The notes: generated from the letters alone by a model not told the origin. Numbered from the stretch's first letter, positions 1 through 5,456 are shown. The stretch is 6,753 nt of DNA from an uncultured Oscillibacter sp. (GCA_904393855.1 CAJFNE010000101.1:1-6753); one strand, 5' to 3'. Program-made: numbers and translations.

Positions 1-337
1 CCTGCGGGAGTTCGCCCGGACCGCGGGGGCGGACCTGACGCTGCTGCTGGCCATCCTGCGGAAGCTGGACTTCCCCCGGTCCCAGTTCGAGAAGGACCTG
101 GCGGAGTGGTCCGCCGGCCAGAAGAAGAAGGCACTGATCGCCCGCAGCCTCTGCGAGAGCGCCCACCTGTACCTCTGGGACGAGCCCCTGAACTACCTGG
201 ATGTGTGGTCCCGGATGCAGGTGGAGGACCTGCTGCTGGAGTTCCGGCCCACCCTGGTCTTCGTGGAGCACGACGAGGCCTTCCGCCGGAAGGTCGCCAC
301 CGCCACTGTGGAGGTCGAACCGGCTGCGGACAGATAG
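1..337 (+). CDS. ABC-F family ATPase, C-terminal fragment (Lsa/Vga-like ribosomal protection type)
   Basis: The open frame enters from the left edge (first full codon at base 2) and ends at TAG 335-337, leaving 111 residues of the second nucleotide-binding domain. The ABC signature is SAGQ (fragment residues 37-40, followed by KKK). Walker B is LYLWDE (56-61), running into PLNYLD, and the switch histidine is in VEHD (88-91). The layout 'SxGQKKK ... SLC..AHLYLWDEPLNYLD ... EHD' is typical of Lsa/Vga/Cpl-type ABC-F proteins of Firmicutes. These act in the cytosol on the ribosome and have no membrane domain. Many members displace lincosamide, pleuromutilin or streptogramin A antibiotics, but the linker that would inform specificity lies outside the window, so resistance is only possible. 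The gene converges on the rubredoxin/rubrerythrin unit, and the shared hairpin follows 5 bases after the stop. Confidence 0.88.
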   Translation, partial: LREFARTAGADLTLLLAILRKLDFPRSQFEKDLAEWSAGQKKKALIARSLCESAHLYLWDEPLNYLDVWSRMQVEDLLLEFRPTLVFVEHDEAFRRKVATATVEVEPAADR

Positions 338-342
338 CAAAA

Positions 343-371
343 GAGAGGGGCGGCCACTGGCCGCCCCTCTC
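343..371. terminator. Bidirectional intrinsic terminator between convergent genes
   Basis: A perfect 13-bp GC-rich stem (343-355 with 359-371) closes a 3-nt loop. On the minus strand it is followed by TTTTGC, a short U-tract suiting the rubredoxin transcript. On the plus strand the following bases are only moderately T-rich (GGGTTCTT). It lies 5 nt after the ABC-F stop and 22 nt after the rubredoxin stop, so it probably serves both. Confidence 0.85.
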
Positions 372-393
372 CGGGTTCTTGTATTCCGAACGC

Positions 394-552
394 TTACGCT
401 TCCGGCTCAAAGGCATCCTTGCCCAGGCCGCAGGTGGGGCAGACCCAATCCGCGGGAACCTTCTCCCAGGGAGTACCGGGCGCCACGCCGTTGTCCGGGT
501 CGCCGACCGCGGGGTCATAGACATAGCCGCAAGGGCAGACATACTTCTGCAT
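394..552 (-). CDS. Rubredoxin with unusual CxC first knuckle
   Basis: A 52-residue one-iron electron carrier. In anaerobes such proteins pass electrons from NADH:rubredoxin oxidoreductase to peroxide- and oxygen-reducing proteins such as rubrerythrins. The start is ATG 550-552 because AAAGGAG (561-567) sits 8 nt upstream; longer readings run back into the rubrerythrin gene. The GDPDNGVAPGT segment (residues 17-27), DWVCPTCG (35-42) and length are classic. Iron ligands are C6, C8, C38 and C41. The first knuckle reads VCPCGY, so the first two cysteines have one residue between them, where the usual rubredoxin has two (CxxCG). The rest of the frame is intact, so this is a codon-length difference and not a frameshift. 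It lies 26 nt after rubrerythrin and is probably co-transcribed from the promoter at 1240-1267. The family call is secure; iron binding at the altered knuckle is untested. Confidence 0.93.
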   Translation of the reverse strand: MQKYVCPCGYVYDPAVGDPDNGVAPGTPWEKVPADWVCPTCGLGKDAFEPEA

Positions 553-578
553 GGGAAAAACTCCTTTGCTCTCTGTAA

Positions 579-1166
579 TCAGCCGAAGTAGCGCTTCAGC
601 AGACCGGCCAGAGCGCGGCCATGACGGGCCTCGTCGCGGGCCATCTCGTGGACGGTGTCGTGGATGGCGTCCAGGCCGTTCTTCTTCGCGCAGGCGGCCA
701 GGTCGAACTTGCCCTGGGTGGCGCCGTACTCGCAGTCCACACGCCAAGCCAGGTTGGCCTTGGTGTCGGCCTTCATGTTGGGCTCCAGGTCCTCGCCCAG
801 CAGCTCCGCGAACTTGGCGGCGTGCTCGGCCTCCTCATAGGCGGCCTTCTCCCAGTACAGGCCGATCTCGGGATAACCCTCACGATGGGCGATCCGGGCC
901 ATGCACAGGTACATACCCACTTCAGAGCACTCGCCCTGGAAGTTGGCCATCAGCTGCTCGAAGATATACTTCTTATCCTCCTCGCTGATGTCGGCGTTGT
1001 TCTTCACGGTCTTGGCATAGATGCCATACTCATGCTCGGCGGCCAGCTTGGCATCCGCAGCCATCTCCTTGAACTTGGAGCCGGGAACACCGCAGACGGG
1101 GCACTTCTCAGGGGGATTCTCACCCTCGTAGACATAACCGCAGACAGAGCAAACCCATTTCTTCAT
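579..1166 (-). CDS. rbr: Reverse rubrerythrin (N-terminal rubredoxin domain), NADH-dependent peroxidase type
   Basis: A 195-residue cytosolic diiron protein. A rubredoxin-like domain comes first (residues 1-35; C6/C9 in CSVCGY and C22/C25 in CPVCG), followed by a four-helix ferritin-like domain (about 45-195). Probable diiron ligands include E79 or E82, the ExxH pair E112/H115 (in YEEAEH), E146, and E179/H182 (in DEARH). Classic rubrerythrins carry the rubredoxin domain at the C-terminus. The reversed order matches the clostridial 'reverse rubrerythrin' group, which reduces H2O2 (and O2) to water with electrons from NADH via rubredoxin or a flavoprotein. The start ATG 1164-1166 has AAAGGAGG (1177-1184) 10 nt upstream. 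The adjoining downstream rubredoxin is a likely electron donor. An extended -10 promoter lies about 75 nt upstream. Length and domain order match the family. Confidence 0.94.
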   Translation of the reverse strand: MKKWVCSVCGYVYEGENPPEKCPVCGVPGSKFKEMAADAKLAAEHEYGIYAKTVKNNADISEEDKKYIFEQLMANFQGECSEVGMYLCMARIAHREGYPEIGLYWEKAAYEEAEHAAKFAELLGEDLEPNMKADTKANLAWRVDCEYGATQGKFDLAACAKKNGLDAIHDTVHEMARDEARHGRALAGLLKRYFG

Positions 1167-1239
1167 AATACGTCATCCTCCTTTAAATTCTTCAAAACTC
1201 ATAATATTGAGAACTTTTATTTCCCCTTTGGACAATTTG

Positions 1240-1267
1240 AGTATATCAGGATATTCGCATATTTCAA
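1240..1267 (-). promoter_or_regulatory. Sigma-A-type promoter for rubrerythrin-rubredoxin
   Basis: On the minus strand, TTGAAA (1262-1267) is separated by 16 nt from TATACT (1240-1245). A TG dinucleotide one base before the -10 makes it an extended -10. It lies in an AT-rich island (about 1190-1320) and predicts a leader of about 65 nt before the rubrerythrin ATG. A small palindrome, ATATC-AG-GATAT (1243-1254 plus strand), overlaps the -10 and spacer and could be an operator. Confidence 0.65.
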
Positions 1268-1281
1268 GTTGCTATTGCAAC
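1268..1281. promoter_or_regulatory. Palindrome next to the rubrerythrin -35 box
   Basis: The plus strand reads GTTGC-TATT-GCAAC, a perfect 5-4-5 inverted repeat directly adjoining the upstream edge of the -35 box. A regulator binding site is possible. It does not match the usual PerR, Fur or Rex consensus by eye. Arms this short occur by chance, so this is tentative. Confidence 0.3.
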
Positions 1282-1285
1282 ACTT

Positions 1286-1472
1286 TTTCAAAAATTACGA
1301 GTTTTTTAAAATATTTTTCTGAACGCGCCCAAAGGATGGAGGAGCTCCACGGAAGTGAAGATGTTCGGCCGTTCAGTCGGTAGGCCGCCGAGCCCCTGCA
1401 CATTGCCGCGGCGCACTGGAGGCAAGTCCCTCTCCTGCATATCCCGGCAGATCTTGATTCCTGCAAACCGTG
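1286..1472. other. Non-coding stretch between the rubrerythrin promoter and the operon's 3' end, no gene recognised
   Basis: The part up to about 1320 is AT-rich and probably belongs to the rubrerythrin control region. From about 1321 the composition turns GC-rich without a credible gene. Short frames here lack a ribosome site and resemble no family. I see no tRNA arms, SRP, 6S or tmRNA core. Minor foldable bits exist, such as CGGCC (1366-1370) with GGCCG (1383-1387). It could be a 3' untranslated region of the operon, an unrecognised RNA, or decayed sequence. Confidence 0.4.
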
Positions 1473-1510
1473 TGGAAACGCCGGGCCCCTGATCGGGCCC
1501 GGCGTTTCCA
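1473..1510. terminator. Perfect 16-bp hairpin downstream of the dehydrogenase operon
   Basis: Bases 1473-1488 pair perfectly with 1495-1510 around a 6-nt loop (CTGATC), giving a very stable stem. Neither side has a clear U-tract: the minus strand continues CACACGGTTTGC and the plus strand TGCACGAGTATAAG. It lies 87 nt beyond the minus-strand stop at 1598. It may be an atypical terminator, a 3'-end stabiliser of the mRNA, or an intergenic repeat unit. Confidence 0.5.
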
Positions 1511-1541
1511 TGCACGAGTATAAGAGGAGGGGTGTTTGGCC

Positions 1542-1582
1542 GGCTGGCCGGGAGATCCCGATACCGTTTCTCCGCGCCAGCC
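1542..1582 (-). terminator. Stem-loop just after the dehydrogenase stop codon
   Basis: GGCTGGC (1542-1548) pairs with GCCAGCC (1576-1582), and GGAGA (1551-1555) pairs with TCTCC (1569-1573) inside it, giving a two-part stem with a small internal loop. It begins 15 nt past the stop codon of the last operon gene. No U-tract follows on the minus strand, so intrinsic termination would be weak. Together with 1473-1510 it may define the 3' end. Confidence 0.4.
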
Positions 1583-1597
1583 AGGAGGGAATCGGAT

Positions 1598-2551
1598 TTA
1601 GGGCTTCACCACGTACTCCACCTTGCCCTCGCCGGCGAGGAAGTGGGTGACATTCTCCGCACTGCGGCGGCGCACCTCCTCCAGGGCCGTCTCGGAATAG
1701 AAGGCGGCGTGGGGGGTGAAGATCACATTGTCATACTGGAAGATGCGGCTTGAGAAATTGGCGGGCTCCTCGTCCACCACGTCCAGAGCCGCCGCGCGGA
1801 CAGCGCCGGATTCCAGGGCGTCGCACAGGGCGTCGTGATCCACGGTGCCGCCCCGGGAGGTATTGACGAAGATGGGGTGCTTCTTCACGTTGTCAAACAG
1901 GTTCTTGCCCACCATCTTCACCGTGCTGGGCATCAGGGGCACATGGCTGAGGATCACATCGCTGACCGCGGCCAGCTCCTCCATGCTCATCAGCTCAATA
2001 CCGGCCGCATCGGCCACCTCCTTGGGCAGATAGGGATCATAGCCCACCAGCTTCATGCCGAAGCCCTTGGCCATCACCGCCGCTTTCCGGGGAATCCGGC
2101 CGCAGCCGATGAGGCCCATGGTCATGCCGTTGATCCGGTACAGCTTGGGCGCATCCGCGAAGTCCCACTCTTTCTCCTTGCGGACCTTCTCGTTGTAGCC
2201 GGGGATGTTCCGCAGCGTGGCGAGGATCAGGGCCATGGCGTGCTCCGCCACCTCGTCGAAGCAGTAGTCGGGCACATTGGCCACCGTGATGCCCAGCTCC
2301 TTGGCGGCGTCCAGATCGATGTTGTCCACGCCCATGGCGGAGTTGGAGATGATCTTCAAATCCGGCAGCGCCTCCAGCACCCGGCGGGTGTAGGGCGCGT
2401 ACTCGGACAGGGTCGCCACGGCGCCCTGGCAGGTCTCAATGACCTCCTCCTCCGTCAGGATCTGCTTGCAAACAACCTCCGCATCCTGAGGGAGGTACTG
2501 CTTCTCGATGTCATAGCTGCCCCAGCTGCAATCTGTAATGACGATTTTCAT
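1598..2551 (-). CDS. D-2-hydroxyacid dehydrogenase (CtBP-like), last gene of the oxidoreductase operon
   Basis: A 317-residue NAD(P)-dependent cytosolic enzyme expected to interconvert a 2-oxoacid and a D-2-hydroxyacid. Flanking catalytic-domain halves (about 1-100 and 285-317) enclose the Rossmann domain. Catalytic residues are R233 (in NTSRGG), E262 (in DVVDEEP; 29 residues after the Arg, as in D-lactate and phosphoglycerate dehydrogenases) and H281 (in TPHAAFYS). The nucleotide loop reads GLIGCGRIPR (146-155): the third Gly of GxGxxG is Pro154. D172 in VGYDPY is the likely acidic residue favouring NAD. The start ATG 2549-2551 has GGAGG (2558-2562) 6 nt upstream, and only 19 nt separates it from the gamma-subunit stop, so it belongs to the operon. 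The PDYCFDEVAEHAMAL stretch (95-109) is typical of bacterial 'C-terminal binding protein' dehydrogenases. Substrate unknown; a 2-oxoacid shared with the oxidoreductase is the natural guess. Confidence 0.9.
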   Translation of the reverse strand: MKIVITDCSWGSYDIEKQYLPQDAEVVCKQILTEEEVIETCQGAVATLSEYAPYTRRVLEALPDLKIISNSAMGVDNIDLDAAKELGITVANVPDYCFDEVAEHAMALILATLRNIPGYNEKVRKEKEWDFADAPKLYRINGMTMGLIGCGRIPRKAAVMAKGFGMKLVGYDPYLPKEVADAAGIELMSMEELAAVSDVILSHVPLMPSTVKMVGKNLFDNVKKHPIFVNTSRGGTVDHDALCDALESGAVRAAALDVVDEEPANFSSRIFQYDNVIFTPHAAFYSETALEEVRRRSAENVTHFLAGEGKVEYVVKP

Positions 2552-2570
2552 TGCGATCCTCCCTTTCGTT

Positions 2571-3104
2571 TCAGCCCTCGTTCAGCTCATAGCCCTTTTT
2601 CAGGGCCTCCAGATTGATGGGGATGAGCTTGGGCTTGGCGGCGAAAGACTTCTCCACCTCAGCCGCGATGATATCCAGGGGGATCTCCGGCAGCAGCTTG
2701 GCCACATAGCCCATGGCCACCACGTTGGCCGTCTTGGGATTTCCCAGCTCCTGGGCAATCTCATTGAAAGGCACCTTCCGCAGGCTGGCGCATTTACAGG
2801 CAGGCTCCACGTCGATCATGGAGCTGTTGAGGATCAGCGTGCCCGCCGGGTCCATCAGGTTCTGGTAATCCCCCAGGGACTTCTCATCGAAGATCAGCAT
2901 AATGTTGGCCTCGGAGATGATGGGGCTCTCCACCGTATCGGAGATCACGATGTTGCACATGGTCCGGCCGCCCCGCTTCTCCTGGCCGTAGAATGGAACA
3001 AACGTCACATTATAGCCGGCCTTGATAGCGGCGTCGCACAGGGTCTCCCCCAGGGTGATCACGCCCTGTCCGCCGATGCCGGAAAAAAGCAGCTCGTATT
3101 TCAT
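2571..3104 (-). CDS. 2-oxoacid:ferredoxin oxidoreductase, gamma subunit
   Basis: A 177-residue subunit of the POR/KOR/VOR gamma family. Early in the chain stand SGIGGQGV (8-15) and PFYGQEKRGG (37-46), the two hallmarks of the family's gamma domain, which helps bind coenzyme A and contacts the other subunits. Length is normal for a stand-alone gamma subunit. The start ATG 3102-3104 overlaps the beta-subunit stop as ATGA (3101-3104), and AAAGGAGG (3115-3122) lies 10 nt upstream inside the beta gene. A longer frame reading back into the beta gene is an overlap artefact, because the conserved domain begins right at this Met. Tight overlap implies translational coupling and a 1:1 complex. The gene is followed 19 nt later by the dehydrogenase. 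Confidence 0.93.
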   Translation of the reverse strand: MKYELLFSGIGGQGVITLGETLCDAAIKAGYNVTFVPFYGQEKRGGRTMCNIVISDTVESPIISEANIMLIFDEKSLGDYQNLMDPAGTLILNSSMIDVEPACKCASLRKVPFNEIAQELGNPKTANVVAMGYVAKLLPEIPLDIIAAEVEKSFAAKPKLIPINLEALKKGYELNEG

Positions 3105-3862
3105 GCCTGCTCGCCCTCCTTTGTGGTGTCCTTGATCACGCCCAGGGGATAGATCTCCGTCATCTTCTCGTCGATCCACTCCAGGGACTTCACCGGGGAC
3201 ATGCTCCAGCCCGTGGGGCACATGGACAGCACTTCCACAAAGCTCATCCCCTGGCCCGCCAGCTGCAGCTCAAAGGACTTCTTCAGCGCCCGCTTGCAGG
3301 CGGCGATATGGGCGGGGGAATTCACCGTCACCCGCTCGCTGTACACCACGCCGGGCAGCTGCGCCAGAATCTCCGCCATCTTCACCGGATAGCCGGAGTT
3401 GTCCGTCATCCGGCCCGCGGGAGCGGGAGCCGTGGAGGCCGTCTGCCCCAGCAGGGTGGTGGGGGCCATCTGGGCGCCGGTCATGCCGTAGATGGCGTTG
3501 TTGATGAAGATCACGCTGAACTTCTCACCCCGGATGGCCGCGTGCATGATTTCCGCCATGCCCTCGGACACCAGGTCGCCGTCGCCCTGATACACCAGCA
3601 CGAACTTGCTGGGGTCGGCCCGCTTGATGCCGGTGGCGGCGGCGGGCGCCCGGCCGTGCAGCGCCATCATCATATCCATGTTATAGTAGCGGTCGGACAG
3701 GCAGGAGCAGCCGATGGGCCACACCATGATCCCGTTCTCCTGCAGCCCCATCTCGTCGATCAGCTCCGCGATCAGCTTGCCCACGATGCCGTGGCCGCAG
3801 CCGCCGCAGTAAGTCGTAATCGCGTCGGTAAAGACCTTGGGTCTTTCGTAAATCGTCTTCAT
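3101..3862 (-). CDS. 2-oxoacid:ferredoxin oxidoreductase, beta subunit (thiamine diphosphate-binding)
   Basis: A 253-residue catalytic subunit holding thiamine diphosphate. CGGCGHG (residues 19-25) is the conserved N-terminal cysteine/histidine block of KOR/VOR beta subunits. GDGD (93-96) followed by NNAIYGMTGAQ (121-131) forms the Mg-ThDP motif. A CPTGW segment (215-219) near the C-terminus is also typical of this family. The start ATG 3860-3862 overlaps the alpha stop as ATGA, with GGAGG (3870-3874) 7 nt upstream. With alpha it decarboxylates a 2-oxoacid; the product is acyl-CoA, with electrons leaving through iron-sulfur clusters to ferredoxin. As in other four-subunit types, the extra clusters sit on the separate small ferredoxin-like subunit. 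Which 2-oxoacid is used cannot be told from these motifs. Confidence 0.95.
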   Translation of the reverse strand: MKTIYERPKVFTDAITTYCGGCGHGIVGKLIAELIDEMGLQENGIMVWPIGCSCLSDRYYNMDMMMALHGRAPAAATGIKRADPSKFVLVYQGDGDLVSEGMAEIMHAAIRGEKFSVIFINNAIYGMTGAQMAPTTLLGQTASTAPAPAGRMTDNSGYPVKMAEILAQLPGVVYSERVTVNSPAHIAACKRALKKSFELQLAGQGMSFVEVLSMCPTGWSMSPVKSLEWIDEKMTEIYPLGVIKDTTKEGEQA

Positions 3863-4920
3863 GCCTGCACCTCCAGCTTCCGAATCTGCTCCAGGATGAC
3901 TTTCGGGGACGGCGTCGTGCCGCCCAGCTTGCCGAAGAAGCTCACATCCCGCTTGTTCTCCACAGACAGCTTCACGTCCTCCACCATCTGGCCGGCGCTC
4001 AGCTCACACACCAGGAACTTCTTCCCCACGATGCCCTGGAATGCCACCTCCGGGAAGGGCCACAGGGAGATGGGACGGATCATGCCCACCTTCAGGCCCT
4101 CCGCCCGGGCCATCTTCATGGCACTCTCGCACACCCGGGCCATGGAGCCGTAGGCCACCAGGATGATGTCCGCGTCCTCCAGCTGGTAGGTCTCGTAGCG
4201 GACCTCGTTCTCACGGATCACCTGGAACTTGGCCTGCAGCCGGTCGTTGAAACCGCCCCACTGGATGGGGCCGTCGCCGCAGGTGACCACCTTGTGGGGT
4301 TCCTTGCTGCCGCAGCCCCGCAGGGCGTTGGGCTTGTCGGCGGGCACCGGCACGTCCACATACCCGGGCAGCTCCACGGACTCCCGCATCTTGGCCAGCG
4401 TCGCGTCGCTGAGGAGGATCACGGGGTTGCGGTACTTCTCCGCCAGGGCGAAGCTCTCCTGGATCAGGTCGCACAGCTCCTGCACGGAGTAGGGCGCCAG
4501 CACCAGGTTGTTGTAGTCGCCGTGGCCGCCGCCCTTGACGGCCTGGAAGTAGTCGCCCTGGGCCGCCAGGATCTCGCCGTCGGCGGGACCGGAGCGCATG
4601 ATCTCCACGATCACCGCCGGCAGGTCCGCCGCCGCCATATAGCTCATAGCCTCCTGGCCCAGGGAGAAGCCCGGGCCGGAGGTGGCGGTCATGGCCCGGT
4701 GGCCCGTGGCCACGGCGCCCGCCACCATGTTGAACGCGGAAACCTCCGTCTCCGCCTGGATGAATGTAATGCCCTCCTCAGGCCGCTCCCGCATCGCCTT
4801 CGCGTAGTACTCCGGCACCTCGCTGGAGGGGGTGATGGGATAGCCAAAGAATAGTTTGCACCCGGCCCGGATGGCGGACTCCGCCATCGCCTGGTTGCCC
4901 TGCATGAATACCTTTGCCAT
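3859..4920 (-). CDS. vorB: 2-oxoacid:ferredoxin oxidoreductase, alpha subunit (VorB-type)
   Basis: A 353-residue alpha subunit. The N-terminal pyrimidine-binding domain starts with FMQGNQAMAESAI and contains GYPITP (26-31), the QAETEV segment (55-60) and SGPGFSLGQE (81-90). YFQAVKGGGHGDY (124-136) resembles VorB proteins annotated as 3-methyl-2-oxobutanoate:ferredoxin oxidoreductase. A C-terminal transketolase-like domain (about 245-353) includes VAYGSM and RPISLWPFP. The start ATG 4918-4920 is 11 nt after the ferredoxin stop, with GGAGG overlapping that stop region. An upstream in-frame start would lie inside the ferredoxin gene and add nothing homologous. VorB resemblance favours branched-chain or aromatic 2-oxoacids, but this family is often misassigned and 2-oxoglutarate remains possible. 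The symbol follows the family name and is not a proven substrate. Confidence 0.93.
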   Translation of the reverse strand: MAKVFMQGNQAMAESAIRAGCKLFFGYPITPSSEVPEYYAKAMRERPEEGITFIQAETEVSAFNMVAGAVATGHRAMTATSGPGFSLGQEAMSYMAAADLPAVIVEIMRSGPADGEILAAQGDYFQAVKGGGHGDYNNLVLAPYSVQELCDLIQESFALAEKYRNPVILLSDATLAKMRESVELPGYVDVPVPADKPNALRGCGSKEPHKVVTCGDGPIQWGGFNDRLQAKFQVIRENEVRYETYQLEDADIILVAYGSMARVCESAMKMARAEGLKVGMIRPISLWPFPEVAFQGIVGKKFLVCELSAGQMVEDVKLSVENKRDVSFFGKLGGTTPSPKVILEQIRKLEVQA

Positions 4921-4931
4921 GTTCTGCCTCC

Positions 4932-5135
4932 TTACTCGTCTTTGTAAACAGAGATTGCCGTGTCCGGGCAAACCCTGGCACAAGTGCCGCACGCGATGCA
5001 GCCCTCTCCCACCACCGGCGGGTAGTAGCCCTTCTTGTTGACCTTTGTGCCCTTGCTCAAGACCCCTTTCGGGCAGAACTTGATGCAGTACCCGCATTCC
5101 TTGCAGCGGTCAAAGTCGATCTTTACCAAATTCAT
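4932..5135 (-). CDS. 2[4Fe-4S] ferredoxin-type subunit (delta) of the oxidoreductase
   Basis: A 67-residue dicluster ferredoxin subunit. Two complete CxxCxxCxxxCP motifs are visible: C11, C14, C17, C21 and C46, C49, C52, C56. They are spaced for two [4Fe-4S] clusters with a 24-residue insert between them (GVLSKG to VVGEG). It is the first gene of the operon and receives electrons from the ThDP site for transfer to free ferredoxin. The start ATG 5133-5135 is used; GGAGGAG (5148-5154) is 12 nt upstream, rather far, and a weaker GAGG (5143-5146) is 7 nt upstream. This spacing, plus a hairpin ending at 5155 against the Shine-Dalgarno, suggests modest or controlled translation. Upstream lies the 135-nt structured leader. 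Confidence 0.94.
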   Translation of the reverse strand: MNLVKIDFDRCKECGYCIKFCPKGVLSKGTKVNKKGYYPPVVGEGCIACGTCARVCPDTAISVYKDE

Positions 5136-5270
5136 AAACCAGCCTCACTCCTCCGCCCGTCACACGGGCAAATAATCTCGTCCCGCACGAACCCTCCGGC
5201 CCCCATCAGGCCGGCGCTCCTTTCACCGATACTCCCATATCGGGTGGTTCCATGCGAGAACCGCTGTGAC
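5136..5270 (-). promoter_or_regulatory. Structured 5' leader of the oxidoreductase operon, possible cis-acting RNA
   Basis: From the predicted start near 5270 the minus-strand leader runs about 135 nt to the first ATG. Plus-strand coordinates of stems: B, 5226-5231 with 5238-5243, extendable to 8 bp with a 1-nt bulge; C, 5196-5201 with 5209-5214; D, 5155-5160 with 5164-5169, directly before the Shine-Dalgarno. The segment 5246-5250 can pair locally with 5258-5262. It can instead pair with 5189-5193, continued by 5253-5256 with 5184-5187 and 5257-5259 with 5176-5178. The second pairing encloses B and C as a three-way junction. I recognise no known riboswitch core (TPP, glycine, THF, FMN, SAM, T-box). 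GC-rich sequence folds easily, so function is unproven. Confidence 0.4.
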
Positions 5271-5276
5271 ACGCTA

Positions 5277-5305
5277 ATTATACCTCTCCATTTTTGAAAT
5301 GTCAA
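5277..5305 (-). promoter_or_regulatory. Perfect-consensus sigma-A promoter of the oxidoreductase operon
   Basis: On the minus strand, TTGACA (5300-5305) is followed by exactly 17 nt and then TATAAT (5277-5282). Both hexamers match the consensus at every base. Transcription should begin near 5270. Such a strong core promoter usually needs repression, which fits the palindrome overlapping its -35 box. Confidence 0.9.
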
Positions 5306-5318
5306 TATTCAGAATATT
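5304..5318. promoter_or_regulatory. Operator-like palindrome AATATTC-A-GAATATT at the -35 box
   Basis: A perfect 7-1-7 inverted repeat overlaps the upstream two bases of the -35 box of the operon promoter. Its position suits repression or contact with RNA polymerase by the divergent IclR-family protein (inference). A similar word, AATATTAAGAAT, recurs at 5539-5550 nearer the regulator gene. Confidence 0.6.
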
Positions 5319-5348
5319 TTTCTTGTATTTAGAAAACAAATTTTTCTA
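5317..5348. repeat. Imperfect direct repeat, copy 1 (operon side)
   Basis: TGTATTTAGAAAACAAATT (5324-5342) matches TGTATTTAAAAAGCAAATT (5518-5536) at 17 of 19 positions. In both copies TTTTTC precedes it and CTA follows within a few bases. The copies are 194 bp apart, one beside the operon promoter and one on the regulator side. Likely paired protein-binding sites, though AT-rich composition inflates similarity. Confidence 0.5.
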
Positions 5349-5456
5349 GGGCATCTTTCCATCGGATCTTCTCTCTTCCCGCCATCAGTGGCTGTTTTCG
5401 CAAAAATTCCCGTCAAAATTAGTTTGTATGCCAAATTTCTTCCCGCTAAAGCAGTT

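Noticed and set aside
621..1322. Long plus-strand open frame across the rubrerythrin gene.
   Set aside because: It is antisense to a gene with clear iron-ligand motifs, its composition reflects mirrored codons, and it shows no family features.
1331..1341. The 11-mer CCAAAGGATGG near 1331 appears inverted as CCATCCTTTGG near 6613, each close to GAACG and GAGCTC, suggesting a dispersed repeat.
   Set aside because: Sequences diverge beyond these words. Several 11-base matches are expected by chance in a window this long when both strands are compared.
1272..1515. Two overlapping small minus-strand frames (69-79 residues) in the non-coding stretch.
   Set aside because: No ribosome site, unusual Arg/Ser/Gly-rich composition, and they span the 16-bp hairpin and the rubrerythrin promoter area.
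1835..2617. Long plus-strand open frame opposite the dehydrogenase, rich in His, Gly and Leu.
   Set aside because: Typical shadow of a GC-rich gene on the other strand. It has no ribosome site or recognisable domain.
5136..5270. Possible thiamine pyrophosphate riboswitch or T-box in the leader of the ThDP enzyme operon.
   Set aside because: The conserved TPP (CUGAGA, ACCUGAUC-type) and T-box (UGGNACCGCG) elements are not present by eye.
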